Shown: in pieces, positions 35,217-43,883 of the stretch
Position numbering within the stretch: position 1 is the stretch's first letter
Layout of the letters: every line of letters starts with the position of its first letter
Source: Bacteroidota bacterium
Lineage (GTDB): Bacteria; Bacteroidota; Ignavibacteria; Ignavibacteriales; Melioribacteraceae
Length of the DNA stretch: 64,000 bases
NCBI GenBank assembly: GCA_018829205.1
Contig: JAHJUE010000019.1
Span: forward strand, 182,612 to 246,611
Reading direction: 5' to 3'
Notes under the pieces: generated by a model
What the model was told of the DNA's origin: nothing
Seen by the model: the letters and a program-made list of their open reading frames with translations, nothing else
The model's database searches: none
Position numbers and translations under genes: made by a program

Positions 35217-37655
35217 TCATTTTCCGTGACAATTTTTATATTTCTTTCCACTGCAGCAAGGACAGTCATCATTTCGCCCTAATTTCTTTTTTCCTTTGTC
35301 CCTAAGGTAGTTCTTTTTCATGGACTCGAACCTTTCATTTAGTATTGGTTCAATCTCTATCTTTTTCTCTTCAGAAATATCTTCAGATTTAACAAAGACA
35401 AAATCAGCATCTACCAATTGCCTATTTTCATAATCCAAGATTATAGCTAAAACTTCTTCTCTCCCGGAAAGTAGAATTCCTTGATAAACATAATTTAAAA
35501 TCCATTCGTAATCAGGATACTCAAATTCGTTTTGCCTGCCAAAAATCACGAATGATTCATCATACCATGAAGAAAGCGGGAGCGGTCTTTTAAGTGATGC
35601 TTGTCTTTCCAAAAGATAATCGACTCTATCATTTATTCTTTCTCTTTCCTCTCCACTATGATTCAAAAGTATGGCAATAGCTTTAGCGTATCCCCGACCT
35701 TTTTTATAAGATGCTATCTCGATTATTGAACTATAGAAAGCAGGTAACATATCTTGTGAGGGTCTTGGAACTTCGCCACGGCGATTATAAAGTGAATTAA
35801 TGTAGAGATCGATGTCCTCCCGATAACCGTTCCAAACAATCCTTGACTTCACACCGACACTTAAATCTTTTGCATAAGAAACATAAGCATTATGTTTTAA
35901 ATACAAGCCTATATGGTCGAGTTCATCATTGGTATCAACATACTCTGAAACTGATGCCCTTTTCCTTTCTTCAATATAGTGCAGGAATACATAAGGTGAA
36001 GTGAAAATTTCTTTATATACGCGTAAATCATCAATTGATAATGACCATAATGGGTCACCGCCAATATCAATGCCAAGTGGTGTAAGATTTTTTGCTTGTG
36101 ATGCAAGGGTAGTAAAATTATCAATTGTAATTGAACATGCTGTAATATTTCTGGAATCATTCTTTGAAAGCTCACCTATTTTATTATGATCTTTATCAAA
36201 GAGATTAACTGAATCCTCGCTCATTAAATAATCAATAAATCTTTTACCTTGCTGTGCCGGTTTTAACAATAAGTTTTTGATTGATTGTATATATGCATCA
36301 AAATCATTTGCTGGACTTGTATATGTAAAAGCTCCCCCTTTTACTTCTATTACGAATAAGTGATCATCAAATATTACTAAGCCATCTGTTTCCTGCCAAT
36401 CTTTTTTAACACCATCTGTTCCAAGCCAACGAAAATATACTGATTCATATGAAGTAGCTCCGGGCAGTATATCTTTTAAAAGCTGAATTGGTAACGTCTC
36501 AGAAACTTCCTTCTGTTTATCATTCCATTTATTTTCATATGCAGGCGACAATCTTTTAATTGTTTTTTGGACTATTCTGTATATATTATCCATCAATGAG
36601 ATTACATCAAAACAGTAATATTTATCATTGATAAATAGAAAAGGACGTGTTCTTATTGGTTCAATTCTTAGAGGCCAACCGCAAAAATTCCCTTTTTGAA
36701 AAAATTCAGTATTTTCTCCAGGAGCATATGAAAGTTCGCGTAATAATTTTTCCGTCCATCCGGTAATCTTCCCAACATCAAATAAATCATATGAGAATAA
36801 TTTATTAAATGACTCACGGAATTTGTCTTTTTTATTTTTATCTCCTATAATAAATTCTTCAAATCTTTTTATAAACTTTTCCGAGACTGAATCTGAAATA
36901 TCAATATCCTGTTTCTTGAATTCTGAAAGCACATCAGACAAATCGTTACGTGCTTCAGAAATTCCTCGAGTTAAAGAGTCTTGAATTTTCTCCAGGCCTT
37001 GGAGGAACTCCTTAACTGAAGTAGAAAATACCTCTTGGAAAATATCTTCGTGAGGTAGAAACAAATCAGTAAGATGCGGAATATTATGTATTAAGTAACG
37101 GTTTCCCCTTACACTTGTCCAATGCATTAGTGCTTGTACGTAAATTGAATCAAAATCTTGATCATATTCAGGATTTGTAAGTTGCTCATGGCTTGTTTTC
37201 GCATATAAATATCCTGTAGCCAACAATCTATATAATTGGGTAAGTTTCTCTTTTAAATTATTAACATAATCCTGGGTGATTTGTTCATTAGTTTCATTAA
37301 TAGGTGTTGCGGCAATTATGCTTTGAATATAATCGATCATTCTCTGAGAAATAATATGTTCCTCGGATAATGAATGTTCAGATTTTATACTACTTGTTTC
37401 AATTACATATTTGAAGTAATTATTGTGCAAAAGATTTAGCGGATCAACAAGCGAAACCAATTCTCGGATTTCTAATACAAGCTTGTTAATTTCATTTATA
37501 ATAGTAGGATATTCTGCGGCTAATTTTTTACGACGTTCCTCAAATGCTTCCTTATCAAATTTACTTTCCATCAACACTTTGTTTCCGAATCGTGCTAAAC
37601 GGAGAGTACCATAATCATAGACTTCATCAGGAAATACTTTCTTATTCTTTTTCAA
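35217..37655 (-). CDS. Large protein with a PD-(D/E)XK nuclease-like core and a C-terminal SEC-C zinc motif
   Basis: In 812 residues I see a nuclease-like core at 415-445: ETDGLVIFDDHLFVIEVKGG, with Asp 424, Glu 437 and Lys 439 as the D...ExK triad. The C-terminus is a SEC-C motif (GRNDDCPCCSGKKYKNCHGK; Cys 798, Cys 800, Cys 809, His 810) that binds one Zn. The N-terminal 300 residues are helical and unrecognised, with a long coiled segment near 210-290. SEC-C motifs are found on SecA and on many uncharacterised and defence proteins. Paired with the HEPN-motif gene downstream, it may be the DNA-cutting or sensing half of a two-gene defence system. No ATPase motifs are seen. Confidence 0.6.
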   Translation of the reverse strand: MKKNKKVFPDEVYDYGTLRLARFGNKVLMESKFDKEAFEERRKKLAAEYPTIINEINKLVLEIRELVSLVDPLNLLHNNYFKYVIETSSIKSEHSLSEEHIISQRMIDYIQSIIAATPINETNEQITQDYVNNLKEKLTQLYRLLATGYLYAKTSHEQLTNPEYDQDFDSIYVQALMHWTSVRGNRYLIHNIPHLTDLFLPHEDIFQEVFSTSVKEFLQGLEKIQDSLTRGISEARNDLSDVLSEFKKQDIDISDSVSEKFIKRFEEFIIGDKNKKDKFRESFNKLFSYDLFDVGKITGWTEKLLRELSYAPGENTEFFQKGNFCGWPLRIEPIRTRPFLFINDKYYCFDVISLMDNIYRIVQKTIKRLSPAYENKWNDKQKEVSETLPIQLLKDILPGATSYESVYFRWLGTDGVKKDWQETDGLVIFDDHLFVIEVKGGAFTYTSPANDFDAYIQSIKNLLLKPAQQGKRFIDYLMSEDSVNLFDKDHNKIGELSKNDSRNITACSITIDNFTTLASQAKNLTPLGIDIGGDPLWSLSIDDLRVYKEIFTSPYVFLHYIEERKRASVSEYVDTNDELDHIGLYLKHNAYVSYAKDLSVGVKSRIVWNGYREDIDLYINSLYNRRGEVPRPSQDMLPAFYSSIIEIASYKKGRGYAKAIAILLNHSGEERERINDRVDYLLERQASLKRPLPLSSWYDESFVIFGRQNEFEYPDYEWILNYVYQGILLSGREEVLAIILDYENRQLVDADFVFVKSEDISEEKKIEIEPILNERFESMKKNYLRDKGKKKLGRNDDCPCCSGKKYKNCHGK

Positions 37656-37778
37656 AGCTTACCTTTAAACAGCATGGTTTGTAACATATTGTTCAACAAA
37701 TCAGCATAAACTGTAAGTGGTTAAACATTAGGATTTTAACTCTAAGGAATGATTTTTAATCCCACCTTATGCTCAAAA

Positions 37779-39272
37779 TCACTTTCCATTAATACTAATC
37801 ATAATCTCTTCAAAACTTTCGATTCCCGCTTTCAGATTTTCGATGATATCGTTAGCAAGAATATCAGGATCAGGTAAGTTGTCAAGGTCAGCTAAGCTTT
37901 TATCTTTTATCCAGGTTATATCGAGACTGGTTTTATCGCGGTTAATAATTTCATTATATGTAAATTTGCGCCACCTGCCTTCTGGATTAGTTTCCGAGTT
38001 GTAAGTTTCTTTACGTTTGCTTCTGTTTGATGGATTATAACACTTAATAAATTCCGATAGATCTTCAAATTTGAGAGGATTCTTTTTAAGGGTGAAATGC
38101 ATGTTTGTTCTAAAATCATATATCCATACTTCCTTAGTCCATGAGTCTTTACCGGCAGGCTTGTTATCGAAGAACAGAACATTTGCTTTCACTCCTTGCT
38201 TATAAAACACACCGGTCGGCAGTCGTAAAATTGTATGCAGATCGGTAATCTCAAGAAGTTTTTTCCTGATTGTCTCTCCGGCACCACCTTCAAACAGTAC
38301 ATTATCCGGGAGCACAACCGCAGCCTTCCCTGTAGTTTTAAGCATGGTGCGGATATGCTGCAGAAAGTTCAACTGTTTGTTGCTCGTTGTTTCCCAAAAA
38401 TCTTGCCTGTTGTATGTTAAGTCATCCTTTTCCTGTTCGCCTTCATCGTTGGTAAAAGTCATGCTGCTCTTTTTCCCGAAAGGCGGGTTTCCTAAAACGT
38501 AATCTACTCTAAGTCCTGAATCCGAAACGAGTGAATCTGCCGGAGATATAAAACTCTCACTATCGAAGTCGCCGATGTTATGAAGGAACATATTCATTAA
38601 TGCAAGTCGACGAGTGCTCGCGACAATTTCATTCCCATAGAATGTTTTGTGCTTAAGAAACTCTTTCTGCTCTTTATCGAGAGTATAGTTTTCTGTGTTG
38701 GAAATAAAATCATAAGCCGCAAGGAAAAAGCCGCCGGTGCCGCACGCAGGATCGGCAATGGTTTTATTTGGTTCAGGTCGAATGCATTCAACCATAGCTT
38801 TTATCAACGCACGGGGAGTAAAGTATTGACCGGCTCCGCTTTTTGTATCCTCAGCGTTTTTCTCAAGCAAGCCTTCATAAATTCTTCCCTTAACATCGGA
38901 GCCCATCGTACTCCATTGTTCTTTATTTATCATATCAATCAGTTTATAGAGTTTAGCCGGGTCTTGAATTTTATTCTGACTCTTAATAAATATCTGCCCA
39001 AGAATGCCTTTTGAGGTTGATAACTCTCTCAATAGCTCGGAATAATGCACTTCCAATTCCGCGCCTTTTAATGAAGCCAAACTTTCCCAATTATATTTCT
39101 TGGGAACAGGCAGTTTTCTGTTATACGGAGGTTTACTAAATTCATCAGCCATCTTTAAGAACAACAAGTATGTTAATTGTTCAAGGTAATCGCCGTACCC
39201 TACGCCGTCATCTTTTAAAATAGTGCAGAAGCTCCAGACTTTTGATATAATTGATGAAGTATTATTCTCCAC
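37779..39272 (-). CDS. hsdM: Type I restriction-modification methyltransferase subunit HsdM
   Basis: A 497-residue N6-adenine methyltransferase. The N-terminal helical domain includes GDYLEQLTYLLFLKMADE; the SAM-binding motif I is ADPACGTGGFFLAAYD (residues about 170-185) with GAGQYFTPRALI before it, and the catalytic motif IV is NPPFG (about 268). HsdM works with HsdS for sequence-specific methylation and with HsdR for cutting. It is the last gene of the type I operon here; between it and hsdS lies the HigBA-type pair. The C-terminal region resembles other HsdM proteins, so the subunit looks complete. Confidence 0.95.
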   Translation of the reverse strand: MENNTSSIISKVWSFCTILKDDGVGYGDYLEQLTYLLFLKMADEFSKPPYNRKLPVPKKYNWESLASLKGAELEVHYSELLRELSTSKGILGQIFIKSQNKIQDPAKLYKLIDMINKEQWSTMGSDVKGRIYEGLLEKNAEDTKSGAGQYFTPRALIKAMVECIRPEPNKTIADPACGTGGFFLAAYDFISNTENYTLDKEQKEFLKHKTFYGNEIVASTRRLALMNMFLHNIGDFDSESFISPADSLVSDSGLRVDYVLGNPPFGKKSSMTFTNDEGEQEKDDLTYNRQDFWETTSNKQLNFLQHIRTMLKTTGKAAVVLPDNVLFEGGAGETIRKKLLEITDLHTILRLPTGVFYKQGVKANVLFFDNKPAGKDSWTKEVWIYDFRTNMHFTLKKNPLKFEDLSEFIKCYNPSNRSKRKETYNSETNPEGRWRKFTYNEIINRDKTSLDITWIKDKSLADLDNLPDPDILANDIIENLKAGIESFEEIMISINGK

Positions 39273-39297
39273 TTACCACCTAAAATTTTTTACAATA

Positions 39298-40398
39298 TTA
39301 TTCCCAAACATAACGCTGACGCAAATCGTTACACCATGATATATCTATAATTTTTTCATGATGCAGCCTGCCGACTACCACTCCCGGATGAATAGCAATT
39401 TTACGTGCAAACGGTTTTATATCATTCTTAAAAAACGAACCGCCTTTTAAAAAATCTTTATACTCCTGAGGCGGGATAAGATTTCGTGAAGCAAATCCGT
39501 TAGCTTCATCTTCCAATTGCTGAACAGTAAAATCCGAACTGTCGGATTCAATTATAACTTGCTGCCTGCTGTGTAGTAATATATGTCCAATTTCATGAAA
39601 CAGGCTGAACCAGAACATATCCGCCCAGCTACCTCTTAGGGTAAGCATTAATACGGCTTTGTTTTTATTCACCCAGAATGTAGCTCCGTGTGCGCCTGTA
39701 TTCGGGAAATGGGGAACAATAACAAGCGCAATACCAACAGAAGCTAATTTCTGCTCCAGCAGAGGTCTAAATTCTTTAGGGCTTTTAAGAGTCATCCCCC
39801 TCAACTCAGGTATTATTGAAATCAATTTATCTTTATCGAATTCTGCACAGTCGATATCGTAAGCTTTAAGTTCGCCGAGGCGCAGCCATGAGGTCAAAGC
39901 CTCGGAAGATATTTTGCCTTTACCTGATTTCTGCTGGCGGTAAAGCGGGGCATATCTTTTTACTTCCGTCAAATTTCTTAATGAAGTTACACCGAAATAC
40001 TTGTGCAGTTCTAATACTTTTTCTAAAGGTTTTGTTGTTCCTTTTACGAAACCCATCTTCTGCAATTGATTATAACAATAATTCTTTACCAGCTTAGTTT
40101 CTTCTTTAAGTTTTTCATGTTCTTTTGCTTCGTTATTACGTGCGAGTGTTAATCTATACTCTGCTTCAAGACCTATCCATATATGTGCGGGAACCCCGGT
40201 CACTTTTTCGAGCTGAAGTGCCGTATCCGGAGTTATAGCTTTACTCCCGTTAAAAATAGCTGTCAACTTAGTCGGAGGCCTGTTCATACGCCGGGCAAGT
40301 TCGTCTTTTCCCATTCCCATATCTTCAATTACTTCTTCAAGGAATTCTCCCGGAGGTATTGAAAGATCGCTGTAATATGTTGTTGTGTTAGTCATCAT
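39298..40398 (-). CDS. HigA-type antitoxin fused to an ImmA/IrrE metallopeptidase domain
   Basis: Residues 12-75 are an XRE helix-turn-helix of the HigA type (SIPPGEFLEEVIEDMGMGKDELARRM). After a linker the C-terminal domain holds the zinc peptidase motif HEIGH (268-272) in WFSLFHEIGHILLHS. HigA alone is about 100 residues; the 366-residue fusion suggests an antitoxin or repressor that can cut itself or another protein, as ImmA does for the ICEBs1 repressor. It overlaps the toxin gene by 11 bases, toxin first, the order of higBA systems. The operators before the toxin gene (40709 and 40765) are likely its binding sites. Confidence 0.85.
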   Translation of the reverse strand: MMTNTTTYYSDLSIPPGEFLEEVIEDMGMGKDELARRMNRPPTKLTAIFNGSKAITPDTALQLEKVTGVPAHIWIGLEAEYRLTLARNNEAKEHEKLKEETKLVKNYCYNQLQKMGFVKGTTKPLEKVLELHKYFGVTSLRNLTEVKRYAPLYRQQKSGKGKISSEALTSWLRLGELKAYDIDCAEFDKDKLISIIPELRGMTLKSPKEFRPLLEQKLASVGIALVIVPHFPNTGAHGATFWVNKNKAVLMLTLRGSWADMFWFSLFHEIGHILLHSRQQVIIESDSSDFTVQQLEDEANGFASRNLIPPQEYKDFLKGGSFFKNDIKPFARKIAIHPGVVVGRLHHEKIIDISWCNDLRQRYVWE

Positions 40399-40690
40399 AA
40401 TGTTTACTTACTTCCTCTATTCTCGCTATTTCGAGATTTTCTCCCTTTAATGTAAATATTAACCTGGCAAAGCCGGTAAGTTTAACAGCCCATTCGCCTT
40501 TCCTGTTTCCCTTTAACGGGTGGCATTTTAAAGCACGCACAGCCGTAAGTTCATCTATATTGCGTGAACGCTTTATAATGTTTATCCTTCCAATATATTT
40601 TTTACCCACTTGTTTGCCGTACGCGCTAAACGCTTCTGCATGAGATTGGTACTGTTTTTTAAGAGTATTGTTTTTGAACTGAATTTCCAA
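40388..40690 (-). CDS. HigB/RelE-family toxin, 100 aa
   Basis: A RelE-fold protein with RALKCHPLKGNRKGEWAVKL and ARLIFTLKG, the Leu-Lys-Gly and Arg-Leu-Ile strands of HigB mRNA interferases that act on the ribosome. The start is TTG at 40690, with AAGGGA seven bases upstream; no ATG fits. The stop overlaps the HigA-like gene. Placed between hsdS and hsdM, it probably stabilises the restriction locus or guards it, which is inference. The motif residues needed for catalysis cannot be fully checked by eye. Confidence 0.75.
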   Translation of the reverse strand: MEIQFKNNTLKKQYQSHAEAFSAYGKQVGKKYIGRINIIKRSRNIDELTAVRALKCHPLKGNRKGEWAVKLTGFARLIFTLKGENLEIARIEEVSKHYDD

Positions 40691-40708
40691 AATTATCCCT
40701 TACAACGC

Positions 40709-40725
40709 TTTACCTTAAGGGTAAA
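40709..40725 (-). promoter_or_regulatory. Operator 1 before higBA
   Basis: TTTACC-TTAAG-GGTAAA, an inverted repeat with six-base arms and a five-base centre, lies just upstream of the TTG start at 40690. Confidence 0.65.
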
Positions 40726-40764
40726 ACAAATATACAATGAATTATCGAATATTCCAATAAATTC

Positions 40765-40781
40765 TTTACCCCATGGGTAAA
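40765..40781 (-). promoter_or_regulatory. Operator 2 before higBA
   Basis: TTTACC-CCATG-GGTAAA has the same arms and spacing as operator 1; with one more pair on each side the arms are seven bases. The centres are 56 bases apart, so two antitoxin dimers could sit on one face of the DNA and block the promoter between them. Confidence 0.65.
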
Positions 40782-40791
40782 GCTATTTTTT

Positions 40792-42090
40792 TTATTTTCT
40801 CTTTTGAGCCTTTCCCAAATCACGGGAATTTTTGAGCTTCTCTTTCTCTGCTTTAATTTTCTCCAATAACTCTGAGGCAGGCGGGTCATTAGAATCTTGC
40901 GGAACTAATTGGCCTTTGAAAGCTTTTTTCAGAATACTTTGTCTCAAAGCTTCCGATTGCTGCAATCCTTGATTTATACTTTCTTCTATTTTATCGCATA
41001 CAGATAAACGGGATTCTATTTCTTTGACTATTTTATTTTGCTCTTCTATCGGCGGTTTAGCAATTGGGAAATCTGCTATCTCATCATATGAAATTCTTGG
41101 ACGATCACCAGATGTTTTGCTATTTGCAAATCTTACAAATTCTTTTGAATGAATAATATATTTCAATAAATCAGGATTAAAATCTTCTTTACATTTTAAT
41201 ACAATAAACTCTCCTGAGCATGCACCATTAAATTCAGCTTTATAAACTTTATTCAAATAGGGTCTCATTCGACCATACAATACTTGATCTTTCATAAAGT
41301 AATTACCTGCACTTTTAAATTCACTGAATTTATAAGTATATGAAGGTTTTAACGAATGTGGTTCAATACAGTCCATACCAATAAATATTGCATCAGGCAT
41401 CTTTGTCGGCAATATTTTGATAGATTGCTTATCAGCGACGTCTCCTAATTTAAACCATTTCCACCCTTCCGGTAATTCTCTATTTACATTTTTATTTGTA
41501 AGCTTACCTTCAAACGCATATTTGAGAACTGCCTGCCTATATATTTTTAATTGCTGCTGTGCGTTTTTTAGAGATTCAATCCCTTTGTCTAAACTGCTGA
41601 ATAGTTCTTCTATTTTTGTTACAATGCGGTTTTGCTCTTTAAGTGGCGGTAGAAATAATTGAACATTCTTTACAACATCAGCTGAGATCGACCTGAAAGT
41701 CGTCCCAGTTCCTTTTTCATCAAGTTTATTTTCTATCAGCCTAAAAAAGTAATAAAGGAATTTGTAATTGTACCTATAACGAATTGCAGCAAGTCCACGA
41801 CCAATACAACATTCTCTATCAGCTACATTTGTATTACCCACAGGTGCGCGAACAGACATTAGTATATCATCTTTCAATGCTATTTTCTTGGGAACACTGC
41901 ACCATTTTTTTACAATGGGGTGTAACGATGTAAACTCAGATTTACCCTGAAAAAAAGGTAAGCCTAATCCATCTTGATTATAGGTAGTTGAAGGCGGGGA
42001 TTGCCCCATTATTACTTCAGAAATCTGACTTATTGAAGTCTTTATCCAACCTTTAGGAATTTTTTCAATTTCAAAACAAATTTCATTCAT
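40792..42090 (-). CDS. hsdS: Type I restriction specificity subunit HsdS
   Basis: The protein has two target-recognition domains, starting at IPKGWIKTSISQISEVIMGQ and at LPEGWKWFKLGDVADKQS, each followed by a conserved helix (PPLKEQNRIVTKIEELFSSL and PPIEEQNKIVKEIESRLSVC). This repeat pattern is the HsdS signature; each domain reads one half of a bipartite target. The Lys-rich C-terminus ends in KAEKEKLKNSRDLGKAQKRK. At 432 residues it is complete. It begins six bases after the DUF488-partner gene ends. Confidence 0.92.
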   Translation of the reverse strand: MNEICFEIEKIPKGWIKTSISQISEVIMGQSPPSTTYNQDGLGLPFFQGKSEFTSLHPIVKKWCSVPKKIALKDDILMSVRAPVGNTNVADRECCIGRGLAAIRYRYNYKFLYYFFRLIENKLDEKGTGTTFRSISADVVKNVQLFLPPLKEQNRIVTKIEELFSSLDKGIESLKNAQQQLKIYRQAVLKYAFEGKLTNKNVNRELPEGWKWFKLGDVADKQSIKILPTKMPDAIFIGMDCIEPHSLKPSYTYKFSEFKSAGNYFMKDQVLYGRMRPYLNKVYKAEFNGACSGEFIVLKCKEDFNPDLLKYIIHSKEFVRFANSKTSGDRPRISYDEIADFPIAKPPIEEQNKIVKEIESRLSVCDKIEESINQGLQQSEALRQSILKKAFKGQLVPQDSNDPPASELLEKIKAEKEKLKNSRDLGKAQKRK

Positions 42091-42096
42091 TTATTT

Positions 42097-42936
42097 TCAT
42101 ACGAATAAGCTTTCCTGAGTTATGTGCTTAGGTCTAAAATCACCAATAATTACAAATGGATTTGGCGCGGTGTTATGATATTTCTTTGTCGTTCCCAGAA
42201 TTAAATAATAATCCTTGGTTTTTGCAAAATCATCAAAGTACTTTTTCTTTACATCTTCACATGCTTTTTGTTCATTCCCTTCATGCCTTGCCAAGGAATT
42301 CCAGAAAAGCATTCCGGTCTCCCAATCTTCAATCATAAGTTTTGATTTTTTACCGGTATCATCTTCAAAAATAAAAGAGAATTTATAAGGAAGTTTATTT
42401 ACCACTTCAAACTCAGAGATATCAAACTCATTTTCATTATCGAAAAGATTCATCTGAAGTTTTTTTGACTTAAGATAATCGAGTTTATCTTTGCTCCATT
42501 CTCTATCCGTTTCTTCATAAACAAAGTCAATAATATTCGCAGGCTTAAATACCGCGAGCGAGGTACAAACATCTTTATCTTTTGCTTCAGCAATTAGTAC
42601 TTCAAGATTTGTATAAACTTTATTAAGAACATATTTTCTGCGTTCAATCCATGCATCTCTATCGGATTCAATGATGCCGTGCGAAAAAAGATCTTTCAGT
42701 AAAAAATCTTTTGGTCTGTATGATTCGGGGCGGAAGTCGCTTGTATTTCTTATCAACTCAAGTTCAACCCATTCATATTTTCTGAACTGTTTGTCATAAT
42801 CAAGAAGTCTGAACGGAATCGGATAAATTCTTATCCACTTGCCGTCTTCAGTAAGTCCGGCGGTACAAACTGTCTCGTTATACTTTTTAGATATTGCGGG
42901 ATAAGCTTTTACGGTGATTAGAACTTTTACTCTCGT
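42097..42936 (-). CDS. Conserved partner of DUF488 proteins, 279 aa, apparent ACG start
   Basis: The coding frame reads RVKVLITVKAYPAISKKY, then GLTEDGKWIRIYPIPFRLLD and a Lys/Glu-rich middle, ending at FRPKHITQESLFV. I recognise it as a family usually encoded beside DUF488 genes; its function is not established. The first standard start (TTG 42756) would cut off 60 conserved residues. The open frame reaches a stop only upstream of 42955 and includes no ATG, GTG or TTG; an ACG at 42936 with AGGGGG four bases before it gives the expected N-terminus. Either ACG is used, or an ATG was lost by mutation or base error. It lies eight bases after the DUF488 gene. Confidence 0.65.
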   Translation of the reverse strand, partial: TRVKVLITVKAYPAISKKYNETVCTAGLTEDGKWIRIYPIPFRLLDYDKQFRKYEWVELELIRNTSDFRPESYRPKDFLLKDLFSHGIIESDRDAWIERRKYVLNKVYTNLEVLIAEAKDKDVCTSLAVFKPANIIDFVYEETDREWSKDKLDYLKSKKLQMNLFDNENEFDISEFEVVNKLPYKFSFIFEDDTGKKSKLMIEDWETGMLFWNSLARHEGNEQKACEDVKKKYFDDFAKTKDYYLILGTTKKYHNTAPNPFVIIGDFRPKHITQESLFV

Positions 42937-42944
42937 AGCGCCCC

Positions 42945-43829
42945 CTAAATATGTTTTATTGAATAATCCTTCTCAAATTTCAACCGAAGAGCTTTAGCGG
43001 TTCTGCTTCTGTGGCAGCAATTATAATCCGCCTCAAAACATGTTAAAGCTATTCTTTTATTTTCAAGAAATATTTCGTAAAGCTTATTCAGTTCTTCTAT
43101 CTTACCGGGTAATGTATTCTCTTCGTAGTCCTTAAATAATTTTCTATAGTCTTCCTTTGTGTTCAGTTCTTGTCTTTTATTTGATTCTATACCAAGTTCA
43201 GGTAAATGAATATATTTTATTCCGACATTTTCAAGAATGTATTTTAATTGATTCTTTGAAAAACCGTATTTCATGCTTAACGGATTCTTTCGAACATCAC
43301 AAAGCACCTTTACATTTTCTTTAATTAATTGATTTGTATAATGTTCAACAGATTTACCTTCGTAGCCAATCGTAAAAAGTGTATAACCTTTTTGTTCAGG
43401 TTTATGATTCAAAACATCACTGTATTTTTCATCGCTTAAAATCTCATGAGCTATTTTACTATTAATTGCATAGTAAGGGTAATTCTCATAAACATATTTT
43501 ACTAACTCATCCCCTTTTAATTTCTTATAACGGTTATGGAAATTAACAAGCCGAATTTTGTCACCGGTTTTAAGCTGCGAGATATAATTCGTTTTATCAG
43601 TAAGTGTCCAATGCTTTTCAGAATCTTCAACTAATTTATATTTAGTCATTGTTGATAAATCTTGGTTGGACTGAAATGAAAAACATCCATACTTATAAGG
43701 AATAAATTCAAAGACAGGTTCGTCCTTTTCTTGGTTGAATAAAAATAAATATTTCTGCAAATCCATCTTCGTAAGTGTTCCTCCGAAAGTTTGCAGCATT
43801 GCTAACAATATTTTTCTTCTATAATACAT
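42945..43829 (-). CDS. DUF488-family protein with an N-terminal Panacea-like helical domain
   Basis: Residues 150-290 are DUF488: FTIGYEGKSVEHYTNQLIKE, LCDVRKNPLSMKYGFSKNQL, IKYIHLPELGI and the conserved ALTCFEADYNCCHRSRTAKAL, with Cys-x-E and Cys-His-Arg residues of the presumed active site. Residues 1-130 (RRKILLAMLQTFGGTLTKMD, then EFIPYKYGCFSF) look like the helical SocA/Panacea-type domain seen in antitoxins, though I am less sure of this. The gene lies between hsdR and its partner at 42097. The pair may modify nucleic acid or act as an accessory defence module; that is inference. Confidence 0.7.
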   Translation of the reverse strand: MYYRRKILLAMLQTFGGTLTKMDLQKYLFLFNQEKDEPVFEFIPYKYGCFSFQSNQDLSTMTKYKLVEDSEKHWTLTDKTNYISQLKTGDKIRLVNFHNRYKKLKGDELVKYVYENYPYYAINSKIAHEILSDEKYSDVLNHKPEQKGYTLFTIGYEGKSVEHYTNQLIKENVKVLCDVRKNPLSMKYGFSKNQLKYILENVGIKYIHLPELGIESNKRQELNTKEDYRKLFKDYEENTLPGKIEELNKLYEIFLENKRIALTCFEADYNCCHRSRTAKALRLKFEKDYSIKHI

Positions 43830-43883
43830 ATTATCATTATTTTATGAATTCTCGTTGCAAAGATAAAGAAATTTTTAACAACA

